From NCBI RefSeq assembly GCF_025642155.1, contig NZ_CP106798.1, positions 5,518,001-5,582,000 on the forward strand: DNA of 64,000 nucleotides. Direction: 5' to 3'. Source of the DNA: Streptomyces sp. HUAS 15-9 (GTDB lineage: Bacteria; Actinomycetota; Actinomycetes; Streptomycetales; Streptomycetaceae). The notes beneath the pieces were generated by a model that made no database searches, had not been told where the DNA came from, and saw only the letters and a program-made list of their open reading frames with translations. The position numbers and the translations under genes are program-made. This document shows, in pieces, positions 18,601-28,413 of the stretch (the stretch's first letter is position 1; each line of letters begins with the position of its first letter).

Positions 18601-18633
18601 CCAGAGCAACCACCCTTGAAAGGTAGGACCCGC

Positions 18634-19044
18634 ATGACGGACAAGATCGCACTCACCCCGAAGACCCACGGCACCCCTCCCGCCAAGTTCTCGTTCGGTG
18701 TGCGCAAGGGCAACATCCTCCAGGTGGCCGGTCAGGTCGGCTTCCTCCCGGCCGAGGAGGGCAGGCCCCCCACGCCCGCAGGACCCACCCTGCGCGAGCA
18801 GACCCTCCAGACCTTCGTCAACGTCAAGGCGGTCCTTGAGGAGGGCGGCGCGAGCTGGGACGACGTGATGATGCTCCGCGTCCATCTGACGGACACGGCG
18901 CACTTCGCGGAGATGAACGAGATCTACGACGCCTATTTCGAGGAGCAGGGGCTCACGCAGGCTCCGGCCGCTCGTACGACGGTGTACGTCGGTCTTCCCG
19001 AGGGTCTGCTGATCGAGATGGACGCCTTGGCCGTACTCGGCTGA
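18634..19044 (+). CDS. ridA: RidA (YjgF/UK114) family enamine/imine deaminase
   Basis: A 136-residue protein starting at the ATG at 18634 after GAAAGG. RidA proteins hydrolyse reactive 2-aminoacrylate-type intermediates released by PLP enzymes. The conserved Arg lies in APAARTTVYVG and the C-terminal LPEGLLIEMDALAV matches the family. It probably belonged with the D-serine-dehydratase-like gene, whose chemistry produces exactly such intermediates, before the IS110 element inserted between them. It is followed 40 bp later by the TPR-CHAT gene. Confidence 0.9.
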   Translation: MTDKIALTPKTHGTPPAKFSFGVRKGNILQVAGQVGFLPAEEGRPPTPAGPTLREQTLQTFVNVKAVLEEGGASWDDVMMLRVHLTDTAHFAEMNEIYDAYFEEQGLTQAPAARTTVYVGLPEGLLIEMDALAVLG

Positions 19045-19084
19045 CCGACCGGGACGCGAACCCGACGGGCCCTGTCCGGGCAGT

Positions 19085-22000
19085 ATGGGCTCTGTGACCG
19101 ACGACCTCCTCGAAGAGCTGGCCGCCGAGCGCGACCAAGTGCTCGACGCGCTGGCCCAGTTGTCCTCCGGCGACCCTGACGCGCCCGGCATGTGCGGATA
19201 CGCGGGCGAGTTGAGCCACCGGCTGTATCTGCTGCGCGCCCGGGGCGAGGACGACGAGGAACTCGCCCTGGCCGTCGACGCGTTCGAGCACGCCTTCCGC
19301 AGGCCCGGCGTGGAGCCGGTGTGGTCGGCCTGGCGAATCCGGTTCGGGCATCTGCGGGCCGTGCAGTACGAGGCGGAGGGGCAGCGCCGGCTCCTCGACG
19401 AAGGCTGGGAGTTGCTGCGTGACGGGGTCGACGGGCTGGCGTCCGACGACCCCGACTTCGGCAACGAGCGGGCGTGGGGCCGGTATCTGCTCGCCGTCTG
19501 CGCCAAGACCCGCTACCTCGCCGCCCCGGACCCGGACGCCCTCGACGAGGCCCTGCGCCGCCACACCGACGCACTGGACGACGTGGAACCGGACGGCGAG
19601 GAGGAGGCCGATCTGCGGACCGCACTGGGCTTCCTCCATCTGCAACGAGCCCGGCTGTACGGCGACTTGGCGGCCGCCGCCGAGTCGGCCGCGCACTACC
19701 GCGCCGTGCTCGCCGTGGCCGGGCCCGCCGACCTCCCGCACATCCGCCACAGCATGGGCATCGCCACCATGCTGCACGGCCGGGCCAGCGGCGACCAGGA
19801 GGAGCTGGAGACGGCCCGGGACGCCTTCGACACGGCCCTCACCGAGGCCCGCAGGGCAGGCGGCCCCGAGCCCGACTGGGCCTTCGAGGCCGAGGTCAAC
19901 GCCATCTTCGTACGCGCCGTGATCTGGTCCACCTGGAAGGACGTCGGGCACGCCCTCGCCGCCGAGGTCGAACTGCGCCGGCTGCTCGAACGTCCCGGCG
20001 CCGAAGCCCAGTTGTTGCCCCAGTACCTCGACGCGTTCGGACGGCTGCTGTACGAGCGGGCCGCCGAGCGCGACGACGCCGAGGGCCGGGACCGCGGGAT
20101 CGTGCTGATACGGCGGGCCGTCACCGAGTGGGACCAGGACCGCGACGGCGAGATCGCGCCCCCCGCCCTGTTCCTCGCCCTCCTCCAGCAGGCCCGCTAT
20201 CACGACGACCCGGACCCGCGCCGGGCCCAGGACGTCCTGGAGGCCGCCGGACGGCTCCTGAACGGCCGGCACGGCAACCATGACGGACGGCTCGACAACC
20301 ATGAACTGACGCAGTCGGCCCTCATGCTGGACGGCTGGGCCCGCTTCACCCTCGCCGAGCACGGACTCCTCGCCCGGACCGACGACGGACTCCCGGAGGG
20401 CCTCGACGCGGAGGCGTTCCGCGGGACCGTCGACACCATGCTCGACGACCTGCGCGAGGGACGCGCCTTCCTCGACTTCGGCGAGGAGGAGTTCCTGCGC
20501 GGCATGGAACGGGACGTGACCGGCCGCAAACGCCGTATCGAGAGCTTCGAGAAGGCACTCGCCCAGCTGCGCGGCGCCGAACCGGGCAGCGCGGGCCGGG
20601 CCCAGCTCGCCGCGATGATGCTGTGCAACCTCACCGTCGTCGACCCGGAGGGCACCTATGTCACCGCCGAACACCGGCGGCAGCTGACAGAAGCGGTGCT
20701 CGAGCGTGCCGAGCGGGACCCGGCCTGGCGCGGGCAGGCCCACGTCGTCGCGGGCATGGCCCGGCTGCACGAGGAGACGACCGTCGGCACCGGCGCGGGC
20801 CTCGACGAGGTGCTCGCCCACTTCGACCGGGCGCAGGAGGCCGGCGTCCCGGAGACGGACGGCCACGGCGGCTACGGCCTGGCCATGGCCCGGCTCATGG
20901 CACAGACCCAGCGCGGCCAGACCGGCGGCGCCGCCGACGACATGGAGGCGGGCGCCCGGACCTGGCGCCGGCTGCGCGACAACCCCGCCCTGCCCGCACA
21001 TCTGCGCCGCATGATGGACCTCCAGCAGGCCGGCTTCGACGCGCACACCGCCGTCCAGCGCGGCGACCTGGCTGCCGCCGACCGGCACATCGCCGCGCTC
21101 ACCGAGGGCCACGCCGCCATGAGCGACGAGGACCCCTCCCGCATCGAGATCTACACCGCCCTGGAGAACGCCCGCGCCGCCCGCGACAACCTCGCCCGCA
21201 CCCTCGGTGCCCCGCCCCTGCCACCGCTGCCCGGCCGCCCCGGCGCGGCCGAACTGCGCCGCCAGGCCCGCAGACTGCCCCGCGACCACCGCGCCTGGGT
21301 GCTCGGCGACGCCGGCATCACCCGCTTCACCCGGGCCGGGGCCGCCATGGACGGATCCGGCATCGTGGAGGCGATCGGCCTGCTCAAGGAGGCCCACGAG
21401 CTGTCCGAGCCGGGCAGTGACAGCCGCCTCAGATACGGCCACTGCCTCGGCATCGCCCACTGCGCCCTGTCCGGCCTGGAGTTCGACCGCGTCCGGCGCC
21501 GCGAGCGGCTGGCCCGGGGCATCGAGCTCCTGGAGCGCGGGTTCGCCGAGGCGGGCGGGCCCGAACACCGCCTGTACGCCGAGATCGGCCTCGCGCTCGC
21601 CCGTGCCCACCGCACCCGCGACGACCTCCACCGCCGCGACCGCGCCTCCGCCCGCACCCTCGGCCTGACGTCCCTGCGCGGCCACGCCTGGGCCGCCCTG
21701 CTCCAGTCCGGCACCGACCACGCCGCCCTCGCGGCCGCGCACGCCACCCGCTCGGCGCTGGAGGTGGCCGGCTGGTGCCTCAAGGACGACCGTCCCGAGG
21801 AGGCGCTCCAGGCCCTCGACGCCTGCCGCGGCCTGGTCCTGCACGCCGCGCTGACCTCCACCACCGTGCCCGACCTCCTCACCTCGGCGGGCCGGGCCGA
21901 CCTCGCCGAGGAATGGCGGGCCACGGGCGCGGACGCCGCCGACCGGCCGACCGACCCGCTGACGGCCGCGCGCGCGCCCCTCGCCGTCCCCAGCACCCTG

Positions 22001-23248
22001 CGCCGCCGCGTCCTCACCGCGCTCACCGACACAGAGGCCGGCGCCCCCCTCGCGGCCCGGCTCCTCGACCCGCCCGCCCCCGACGAGATCGCCGGGGCCC
22101 TGCGCGCACTCGCCAAGGACGCCCTGGTCTACCTGGTCCCGTCCTCCGACGACGCGCCCGGCACCGCCCTGGTCGTCACGTCCAGCGGCACGGTGCACGC
22201 CGTACCCCTGCCGACGCTCTCTCAGGACGCGGCGCCGCTGAAGGAGTACGCCCCCGCGGGCGTCCTCACCCGCGACCTCGGCCCGGTCCCCGGCTCCGTG
22301 TTCGCCGCGGCCCCGCCCTCCCTGCGCAAACAGCTCGACCGTCTGTGCGGCTGGGCCTGGTACGCCGCCATGCGCCCGCTGCTGGAGGCCTTCGAGATGC
22401 CGCGGGGCCGGCTGCCCCGGCTCGTCCTCGTCCCCATGGGGACGCTCGGCCTGGTCCCCTGGCACGCCGCGTGGGAGTCGGGCGGCCCGCGCGGGCGCCA
22501 GTACGCCCTCCAGGCCGCCGAGATCTCCTACGCCGCCTCCGCCCGGCTCCTGTGCCAGGTGGCCGCCCGGCCCGCCACCGACCACACCGGCGGCGCGCTG
22601 GTCGTCGGCAACCCCACCGGCGACCTCCACTACGCGGGCGAGGAGGCCGACGCCGTCCAGCGCGCCTTCTATCCCCAGGGCCGCTTCCTCGGCCGCCGCG
22701 GCACCGGCCCGGCGGACGGCACGGGCACCCCGGGCGAGGTGCTGGACTGGCTGCGCGAGGGTGCCGACGGGGGAGTGCTGCACCTCGCCTGCCACGCCTC
22801 CGTCGCCGCGAACGCCCGCCGCAGCTCGTATCTCTCCCTCAGCGACGGCCAGTTGGCGGCCGAGGAGATCACCGGCGCGGGTGCCGGGGACGGTGGCGGC
22901 CCGGCCCTCGTCCTGCTGGCGGCCTGCCGCAGCCATGTCTCCGGCCGGGGCCACAACGAGGCCTACAGCCTCGCCACCGCCTTCCTCGTCGCGGGCGCCC
23001 GCTCGGTCGTCGGCTCACTGTGGCCGGTCCCCGACGAGGCGACCTCGGTCCTGATGTTCCTCACCCACCACTTCCTGCGCACCCACGGCGAACCCCCGGC
23101 GAAGGCACTGCGCCGGGCCCAGCTGTGGATGATCGACCCCGACCGCGCACTGCCCGCCGAACTCCCTCCGGCCCTGGCCGACCGCGCCCGCCGGATCGAT
23201 CCGCACGACCTGAGCGCGTGGGCGGGGTTCACCCACCTGGGCCGCTGA
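19085..23248 (+). CDS. Large TPR-CHAT protease-like protein
   Basis: A 1387-residue protein. About the first 1000 residues are helical, Ala/Arg/Asp-rich TPR-like repeats. The last 300 form a CHAT domain (a caspase-HetF-associated protease of the separase/caspase clan). Candidate catalytic residues are His1237 in HLACHA and Cys1281 in LLAACRS, followed by YSLATAFLVAGARSVVGSLWPVPD, the CHAT hallmark. TPR-CHAT proteins act as proteases, some switched on by partners, as in type III-E CRISPR or gasdermin immunity. No CRISPR or gasdermin is visible here. Its stop overlaps by 20 bp the end of the convergent caspase gene. A GTG 9 bases after the ATG is an alternative start. Confidence 0.85.
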   Translation: MGSVTDDLLEELAAERDQVLDALAQLSSGDPDAPGMCGYAGELSHRLYLLRARGEDDEELALAVDAFEHAFRRPGVEPVWSAWRIRFGHLRAVQYEAEGQRRLLDEGWELLRDGVDGLASDDPDFGNERAWGRYLLAVCAKTRYLAAPDPDALDEALRRHTDALDDVEPDGEEEADLRTALGFLHLQRARLYGDLAAAAESAAHYRAVLAVAGPADLPHIRHSMGIATMLHGRASGDQEELETARDAFDTALTEARRAGGPEPDWAFEAEVNAIFVRAVIWSTWKDVGHALAAEVELRRLLERPGAEAQLLPQYLDAFGRLLYERAAERDDAEGRDRGIVLIRRAVTEWDQDRDGEIAPPALFLALLQQARYHDDPDPRRAQDVLEAAGRLLNGRHGNHDGRLDNHELTQSALMLDGWARFTLAEHGLLARTDDGLPEGLDAEAFRGTVDTMLDDLREGRAFLDFGEEEFLRGMERDVTGRKRRIESFEKALAQLRGAEPGSAGRAQLAAMMLCNLTVVDPEGTYVTAEHRRQLTEAVLERAERDPAWRGQAHVVAGMARLHEETTVGTGAGLDEVLAHFDRAQEAGVPETDGHGGYGLAMARLMAQTQRGQTGGAADDMEAGARTWRRLRDNPALPAHLRRMMDLQQAGFDAHTAVQRGDLAAADRHIAALTEGHAAMSDEDPSRIEIYTALENARAARDNLARTLGAPPLPPLPGRPGAAELRRQARRLPRDHRAWVLGDAGITRFTRAGAAMDGSGIVEAIGLLKEAHELSEPGSDSRLRYGHCLGIAHCALSGLEFDRVRRRERLARGIELLERGFAEAGGPEHRLYAEIGLALARAHRTRDDLHRRDRASARTLGLTSLRGHAWAALLQSGTDHAALAAAHATRSALEVAGWCLKDDRPEEALQALDACRGLVLHAALTSTTVPDLLTSAGRADLAEEWRATGADAADRPTDPLTAARAPLAVPSTLRRRVLTALTDTEAGAPLAARLLDPPAPDEIAGALRALAKDALVYLVPSSDDAPGTALVVTSSGTVHAVPLPTLSQDAAPLKEYAPAGVLTRDLGPVPGSVFAAAPPSLRKQLDRLCGWAWYAAMRPLLEAFEMPRGRLPRLVLVPMGTLGLVPWHAAWESGGPRGRQYALQAAEISYAASARLLCQVAARPATDHTGGALVVGNPTGDLHYAGEEADAVQRAFYPQGRFLGRRGTGPADGTGTPGEVLDWLREGADGGVLHLACHASVAANARRSSYLSLSDGQLAAEEITGAGAGDGGGPALVLLAACRSHVSGRGHNEAYSLATAFLVAGARSVVGSLWPVPDEATSVLMFLTHHFLRTHGEPPAKALRRAQLWMIDPDRALPAELPPALADRARRIDPHDLSAWAGFTHLGR

Positions 23249-25040
23249 TCGGCTTTGGCACGAGTGTGCGCAGGGGGAGGGTGACGGTGGTCCAGCGGCC
23301 GGGCCCGCCCCCGGGGACCGGTCCCAGGTCGCGGATGCCAAAGGGGGTCCAGGGATCCCAGGCGGGCAGTTGGAACGGCAGTGTGTTCAACTCCCCTTCC
23401 GCGACGATCAGCTTGAGCCAGTCCCACCCCTCGGCCCCGGGCACTGCCGCACGGCCGCGCGGCAACGACAGCTGCACGGGCTCGCCGTCCAGCGCGTAGC
23501 CCGTACGCCCGGGACCGATGAAGTGCCCGGGATACAGGAGGGAATGGCAGGCGTAGCTGTCGGTCAGATCCAGCAGCAGGCACCACAGCGTGCGGTCGGG
23601 GGAGCTGTTGTGCAGCCGGATCGAGACCCAGGGCGCCTGCCCGTCCGCATACGCACAGACGATCTCCCCGGCGGCGTCACGTCGCAGCGGCTCGTCGGAG
23701 CCCCAGGAAGTGATCTCCACCCGTACCAGTTCGTCGAGCAGCGAGGGCCGCGGAGTCATGTCGCGCAGCTGGTGCCAGCGGGTGAGGTGCGTCAGACAGT
23801 CCACGACACGTCGCGCGTCCGCACCGCCCCCGTACGGCACAGGCTCGGTGAACGCCGTGCCGTCGCGCCGCAGCACCTGGGCCGCACCGTCCCGTACCCG
23901 CACCCGGAAGTGCAGATCACCGGCGTCTTCGGGCCCGTCGACCAACCGCACCAGTGGCGCGTCCGAGAGGGCTTCGGCCAGCTCCCGTACGGCCGCGGCG
24001 GACCCGTCGACCGCCACCGTCCCGGGCGGCAGCGCGACCGCCGAGAGTTCCACCGGATAGACCCGCTCCTGCTCCGGCACCCACCCGACGGGCGTGACCA
24101 GCGTCCGGCCCACCCCCACTTCCCACGCCTGTACGACGGATCGTCCCGGCTCCCCGTCCACCACCGCGAACTCCGTCCCCCGGGCCCCCGCACCGTGCAC
24201 GCTGCCGCAGTCCACCTCCCAGCCGTCCGGCCCGTGGCTCAGCAGATGCGGACTCGGCGCCCTGCCCGCCCCGCCTCCCAGGAACGGCCGGTCCACCGCG
24301 CCGCCCGGTAGATCCGGGTACAGCACCGGCCGCTGCCCGCTCCCCAGCCGCTGCACACCCACCGCGGCCGCCGCCAGCAGTTCCCGGCAGGTGGCGTCGT
24401 CCCCGGCCGCGCGGGCCGCGCTAACCAGCGCGCGCGTGAACGCACCCTGTCGCACCCCGTCGAACCAGCCCTCGAAGGACTGCTGGTCGAGCCGGCACGC
24501 GGCCAGCAGCAGATGCCGGGGAGGGGTGCGGGAACCCTGCGTGTCACGCGCCCCCAAGTCCCAGGCGGGCAACGGCGGCGCGTACCGCGCCGTCAACTCC
24601 GCGTCGCGCGAGGCACCCCCGGAATGACAGCAGTCCAACACCGCCACCACCTGCCCACCCCCGGCCGCCACCGTGTCGAGCAGCGCGCCCAGGCGCTTGT
24701 CCAGCAGCGGGCCGTCCACGCAGACCAGGGCCTGGTTGAGCCCCGTCGCCTCGATCAGCAGGTCGTCGCCGGTGGCTTCCCGCTGGGTGCCGTGTCCGGA
24801 GAACCACAGCAGCGCGGTGTCCCCGTCGCCCGCCGCGCCCAAGTGCCGTACGACCGCGTCCGTCACCGCGTCGACCGTCGCCTCGTCGTCCAACAGGACC
24901 ATGACGTCGGCCCGTTCGCCCGCGAGATCGGTCAGCAGCCGGTGTGCCGCGGCAACGTCGTTGGCGCAGCCACCCAGTGGTGTCGCCACGGATTCCGGAT
25001 AGTCGTCGACCCCGACCAGGAGCGCCTTGATCCTTCCCAT
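23229..25040 (-). CDS. Caspase-family (C14) protein with long C-terminal domain
   Basis: From the ATG at 25040 (MGRIKALLVGVDDYP, the usual start) the protein is 603 residues. Residues 1-250 are a caspase/metacaspase fold: His83 in WFSGHGTQ and Cys138 in VLDCCHSGG form the dyad. The remaining 350 residues include a beta-rich region (PWVSIRLHNSSPDRTLWC and the following LDLTDSYACHSL) seen in other bacterial caspase-like proteins. The frame is open upstream to 25235 without family similarity. It is divergent from the five-gene AAA+ operon, 97 bp between starts, and convergent with the TPR-CHAT gene. Confidence 0.85.
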   Translation of the reverse strand: MGRIKALLVGVDDYPESVATPLGGCANDVAAAHRLLTDLAGERADVMVLLDDEATVDAVTDAVVRHLGAAGDGDTALLWFSGHGTQREATGDDLLIEATGLNQALVCVDGPLLDKRLGALLDTVAAGGGQVVAVLDCCHSGGASRDAELTARYAPPLPAWDLGARDTQGSRTPPRHLLLAACRLDQQSFEGWFDGVRQGAFTRALVSAARAAGDDATCRELLAAAAVGVQRLGSGQRPVLYPDLPGGAVDRPFLGGGAGRAPSPHLLSHGPDGWEVDCGSVHGAGARGTEFAVVDGEPGRSVVQAWEVGVGRTLVTPVGWVPEQERVYPVELSAVALPPGTVAVDGSAAAVRELAEALSDAPLVRLVDGPEDAGDLHFRVRVRDGAAQVLRRDGTAFTEPVPYGGGADARRVVDCLTHLTRWHQLRDMTPRPSLLDELVRVEITSWGSDEPLRRDAAGEIVCAYADGQAPWVSIRLHNSSPDRTLWCLLLDLTDSYACHSLLYPGHFIGPGRTGYALDGEPVQLSLPRGRAAVPGAEGWDWLKLIVAEGELNTLPFQLPAWDPWTPFGIRDLGPVPGGGPGRWTTVTLPLRTLVPKPISGPGG

Positions 25041-25083
25041 GGGTCCGAGTGTGTCAATTGTGCTTCGAGCTCGCACTCTTGAC

Positions 25084-25093
25084 GTGACGTCAC
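25084..25093. promoter_or_regulatory. Palindrome in the shared caspase / AAA-operon promoter region
   Basis: GTGACGTCAC is a perfect 10-bp palindrome in the 97-bp divergent intergenic region, directly after a TTGACG -35-like hexamer at 25079-25084 reading rightward. It could be the operator that co-regulates both directions. Confidence 0.4.
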
Positions 25094-25137
25094 TAAACTT
25101 TGCTCCTGGTAACACCACCCATGACATCGGGGGACAC

Positions 25138-25602
25138 ATGGGGTACACCGAACGTCCGCGACGTATCGTGCGGCCCACACTCGGCACCGGACAGTCGCAC
25201 GCGCCCTCCGCACCCGCCGCTCCGGCGCCCGGCATCGCGCGCCGCGAGCTCTACGGGCCACGCTCCGCACCCCTGCTGGAGGCCGTGCGCCGGCTCGACG
25301 CGGGCCTCGACGAACAGGCGAGCCGCTCGCTCGCGGACTGGGTCCGGGAGCAGTACACGACGTCGTACGGCTCCGTGCCGCTCGGCTTCGTCGCCCGCTG
25401 CTTTCTGGGCCCGCCGTACGTCGACCACCAGCTCAACCTGTTCCATGTCATCGTGCGGCACTTCGCCCCGGCCGAGCAGATGCCCGAGCCGTTCTCGGCG
25501 GCCCGGATGCTCGCCCGCTCCGGCGGCTACGCCTACGTCGAGGTGTACGCCGACGGCCTGATCCTGCCCGTACTCGACGACGGCACGGTCGTACGGCCCT
25601 GA
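25138..25602 (+). CDS. Small protein of unknown function, first gene of AAA+ operon
   Basis: The ATG at 25138 follows GGGGGA. The 154-residue protein has a disordered start (Pro/Ala-rich to residue 38) and a folded, helical body: LLEAVRRLDAGLDEQASRSL, then DHQLNLFHVIVRHFAP and AYVEVYADGLILPVLD at the end. I do not recognise a named family. By position and size it could be an adaptor or an effector-associated module for the AAA+/caspase system. Confidence 0.65.
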   Translation: MGYTERPRRIVRPTLGTGQSHAPSAPAAPAPGIARRELYGPRSAPLLEAVRRLDAGLDEQASRSLADWVREQYTTSYGSVPLGFVARCFLGPPYVDHQLNLFHVIVRHFAPAEQMPEPFSAARMLARSGGYAYVEVYADGLILPVLDDGTVVRP

Positions 25603-25660
25603 GCCGGTGCCGCCCCCACGCTCCACACCCCCAGACGCAGCACGCGAACGGAGTTCCCGC

Positions 25661-27481
25661 ATGTCCGAGGTCGACCTCGCCCTGCACCGCAAGGTGCAGG
25701 AAGTCAGCAACCTCGTCATCAGGCTCAGCGAACAGGTCGGCTCGGTGTCCGGCCAGGTCTCCACGGTCGAGTCCAACCAGCAGCAGACGCGCACCGAGCT
25801 CCAGCAGCTGCGGGACGAGTTCCTGGCCTTCGTCAGACAGGCCGAGTCCACGGCGAACGTGCAGCGCGCCGAGACCCGGATCGGGGCCATCGAGGACAAG
25901 ATCGACCACGAGTTCGGCCATCACAAGACGGTCCGGCGCACCGCGGTCGGCATGCTCCAGGCCTTCGACGTCGGCCTGGTCTCCGAGGAGAACGTCCGGA
26001 TGGTCAGCGACCAGCTGATGATCCAGACGCCCCGCTACTGGCTGGCGCCCGCCCTGGTCGCGCTCGCCTCCTGGTCGGCCGACGACCGGCAGCTGTGCGA
26101 CCGCGCCGTCGACGAGGCGTTCCGCCGCTCGCCCGACCGCACCTCGCTGTTCTTCGCGCTCGTCCTGCGCCGCCAGGGCCGGTCCGAGTCGGCGGTGCGC
26201 TGGCTGCGGCACTATCTGCTGGCCCAGGACCCGGCCGCCCTCGGGCGTGAGTTCGCCGTCATCCTGGAGGCCATCGCGCAGGGCGCCTTCGGACTCGTCG
26301 GCCGTGATCTGCTCGACCGCACCCTCGCCGAGTGGCGCGCCCAGCTGATGGACAGTGCGGACGCGCAGGCCCGGCAGATCAAGCGGTGGCGCGACGAGAT
26401 CGACACGCTGCGCGCGCCGTCGAGCCAGGGCGAGTTCCCGCGGCTGGCCGCCGTCTCGCCGCAGTGGGTCACCCTCGACGGCGTGCTGTCCGCCGCGCGC
26501 GGGCAGACGGCCCTCCTGGACAAGTACAGGGCCATCATGGAGCGGGAGTTCGAGCCGTCCGAGCGTATCGAGGACGCCGTCGACGACATCCTCGACCGGC
26601 TGGTCTCCGAGTACGACAACGAGGAGCTGCCGCTGCGCCGCGACCTCGCCTTCAACCAGGCGGTCGTGGACCACGACGGCGACCTCGGTGCCGCCCGGCA
26701 GACGGCCGACGCGGACGCCGCCTCGTACGAGGAGACCCTCGACTACCTCACCGTGCAGACCACCGCGGCCCTCAATCCGCAGGCCATCGGCACCTCCCCG
26801 GCCACCCAGCGGCTGGCCGTGGCCGCCTGCCACGAGTGGTTCCAGCAGGCGCACGCCGGCCACACCCGCGACTACCGGGCGGCCGTGCCGCAGGATGTGC
26901 AGGCCCAGTTCGGCACTGCGCACAGCGTCGGCGCGCAGACCTTCCAGCTGCCGCCGTGGATCGGCTCGTTCACCCAGCCGCTGGCCACCCTCGAGAAGGC
27001 GCTCGGCGACCACTGGGACCACTACACCGGCCCGTTCGTCGACGCGCTCGGCTACCCCTGGCTCAAGAAGGCCGCGCCGCTGATCGCGGTGATCGCGGGC
27101 ATCCTGCTGTTCTTCGTCGGCTTCTTCCCCGGCTTCGCGTTCGGCGCCGCCGCGATCGTCGGCATCGTCTGGGGCCTGGTCCTCCACAACGGCTCCCAGA
27201 CCGCCCAGCGCAACCAGGACGCGGCGCGTGAGCTGCTGGCCCGCGCCAAGACCGAGTCGCTGCACCACCTGCGGGCCGCTTCGGCCGAGCTGACGGACTG
27301 GTACGAGAAGTTCCGGGACGCCGACCGGGTCGAGGCCAAGGTCCGCGAGCTGATCGCCACGCTGCCGACGGCGGGCGGCGGCGCCTCGCCGTTCGAGGGC
27401 CGCACCGTACGCAAGGAGTCCGAGGCCAAGATGCCCGAGGCCAACGAGTCCGTGAAGCCCGAGGAGGACACCGTCCGATGA
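25661..27481 (+). CDS. Coiled-coil protein with C-terminal membrane segments
   Basis: A 606-residue protein. The first 80 residues are an amphipathic coiled coil (VSNLVIRLSEQVGSVSGQVS, then heptads to about residue 80). A helical middle follows, and residues 470-510 form one long or two short membrane helices (LIAVIAGILLFFVGFFPGF, then AAIVGIVWGLVLH), with a charged helical tail. ATG at 25661 after GGAG. Its stop overlaps the next start (ATGA). No known family is evident. A coiled-coil sensor plus a membrane hairpin is an architecture seen in membrane-targeting effectors of conflict systems; that reading is inference. Confidence 0.75.
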   Translation: MSEVDLALHRKVQEVSNLVIRLSEQVGSVSGQVSTVESNQQQTRTELQQLRDEFLAFVRQAESTANVQRAETRIGAIEDKIDHEFGHHKTVRRTAVGMLQAFDVGLVSEENVRMVSDQLMIQTPRYWLAPALVALASWSADDRQLCDRAVDEAFRRSPDRTSLFFALVLRRQGRSESAVRWLRHYLLAQDPAALGREFAVILEAIAQGAFGLVGRDLLDRTLAEWRAQLMDSADAQARQIKRWRDEIDTLRAPSSQGEFPRLAAVSPQWVTLDGVLSAARGQTALLDKYRAIMEREFEPSERIEDAVDDILDRLVSEYDNEELPLRRDLAFNQAVVDHDGDLGAARQTADADAASYEETLDYLTVQTTAALNPQAIGTSPATQRLAVAACHEWFQQAHAGHTRDYRAAVPQDVQAQFGTAHSVGAQTFQLPPWIGSFTQPLATLEKALGDHWDHYTGPFVDALGYPWLKKAAPLIAVIAGILLFFVGFFPGFAFGAAAIVGIVWGLVLHNGSQTAQRNQDAARELLARAKTESLHHLRAASAELTDWYEKFRDADRVEAKVRELIATLPTAGGGASPFEGRTVRKESEAKMPEANESVKPEEDTVR

Positions 27482-27816
27482 GCACCCCGCCCCCCACCGC
27501 CCAGCCCGACCCCACCCCACCGCCGTCGTACAGACCGCCGGCCGACTCGCCGTGGGCGGCGACCGCCCCACCGGCGGAGGCTCCGGCCGCGCCGTGGAGT
27601 GCGGCCACCGGGCAACCCGGCCAGACGCCCGCGGCTTCTCCGTGGGCCGCCTCCGCCGACGGCGCACGCGCCCAGAGCTCACCCTGGGCCGCCCAGCGCC
27701 GCCCGCAGCGGGAGCGGGTCACCAGCAGGCTCCGGCGGGTCGTCGAGGGGCTGCCCGACTGGGAGCCGCTGCCGCCCGGCGAGACCGTCGTACGCCGGCC
27801 GGGCAGCACATCGTGA
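27478..27816 (+). CDS. Small Pro/Ala-rich protein
   Basis: A 112-residue protein, translationally coupled at both ends (ATGA with the preceding gene, GTGA with the next). Four SPWAA/APWSA-type motifs (SPWAATAPP, APWSAATG, SPWAASAD, SPWAAQRR) repeat along a disordered Pro/Ala stretch, then a basic segment and LPDWEPLPPGETVVRRPG. The repeated SPWAA motifs look like short binding sites for a partner. No known family. Confidence 0.65.
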   Translation: MSTPPPTAQPDPTPPPSYRPPADSPWAATAPPAEAPAAPWSAATGQPGQTPAASPWAASADGARAQSSPWAAQRRPQRERVTSRLRRVVEGLPDWEPLPPGETVVRRPGSTS

Positions 27817-28364
27817 GCGGGCTGTGGGGCGACGGCGGCGCCTACCAGGCCTGGGTCGGCTTCCTGCGCCGCTGGGCCGCCCTGGAACCCGCCGACCCGG
27901 CCACGCTGCCCGCGCTCGTCCAGGAGCAGTACGACGCCGACACCTGGGTACGCCTCGCCGAGCACCTCACGACCGCCCTGGACACCCGGCTCGTCACCTG
28001 GGCCGAGTCCCTCGTCCGCGCCCTGGACCAGGCCCGGGACGCGTTCTCGTACGGCCGTGAACTCGCCCAGGCCCGCACCGGCCTGCACACCGTCCGCGCC
28101 CTGGCGGCCCACCCCGGCCTGCCCGAGTCCCTGCGCACCCGGCTCACCGAGCTCGTCGACCGCCAGATCCCGCAGGTCCAGGCCCAGTTGGAGCAGAACC
28201 TGGACCACGAGGCCCGGCGCGGCGCGGACCCGAGGACCGTCGAGCGCCGCCGCCGCACCCTGCGGGACAACGCGCTGACCGGAGCCCTCACCGTGCGGAC
28301 GACCCAGGACGGCTGGGCGTACGACCCGGCGGCACCGTCGCGACGGCGCATCGTGCCCGGGTGA
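27813..28364 (+). CDS. Helical protein of unknown function in AAA+ operon
   Basis: A GTG start at 27813 overlaps the preceding stop. The 183-residue product is almost all helical (AYQAWVGFLRRWAALEPAD, then LDTRLVTWAESLVRALDQAR), ending in a Arg-rich segment and WAYDPAAPSRRRIVPG. No signal or membrane segment. Likely a subunit or substrate adaptor that binds the AAA+ ATPase encoded 50 bp downstream. Confidence 0.65.
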   Translation: MSGLWGDGGAYQAWVGFLRRWAALEPADPATLPALVQEQYDADTWVRLAEHLTTALDTRLVTWAESLVRALDQARDAFSYGRELAQARTGLHTVRALAAHPGLPESLRTRLTELVDRQIPQVQAQLEQNLDHEARRGADPRTVERRRRTLRDNALTGALTVRTTQDGWAYDPAAPSRRRIVPG

Positions 28365-28413
28365 GCGGCCCCGCCGCCCCGCCGCCCGCAATCCACCCTC
28401 CGAGAAGGCCCGA

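Noticed and set aside
18953..22954. A 1333-codon open frame on the minus strand antisense to the TPR-CHAT gene
   Set aside because: It results from the GC-rich codon pattern of the sense gene; it lacks recognisable motifs and the sense frame has the CHAT domain.
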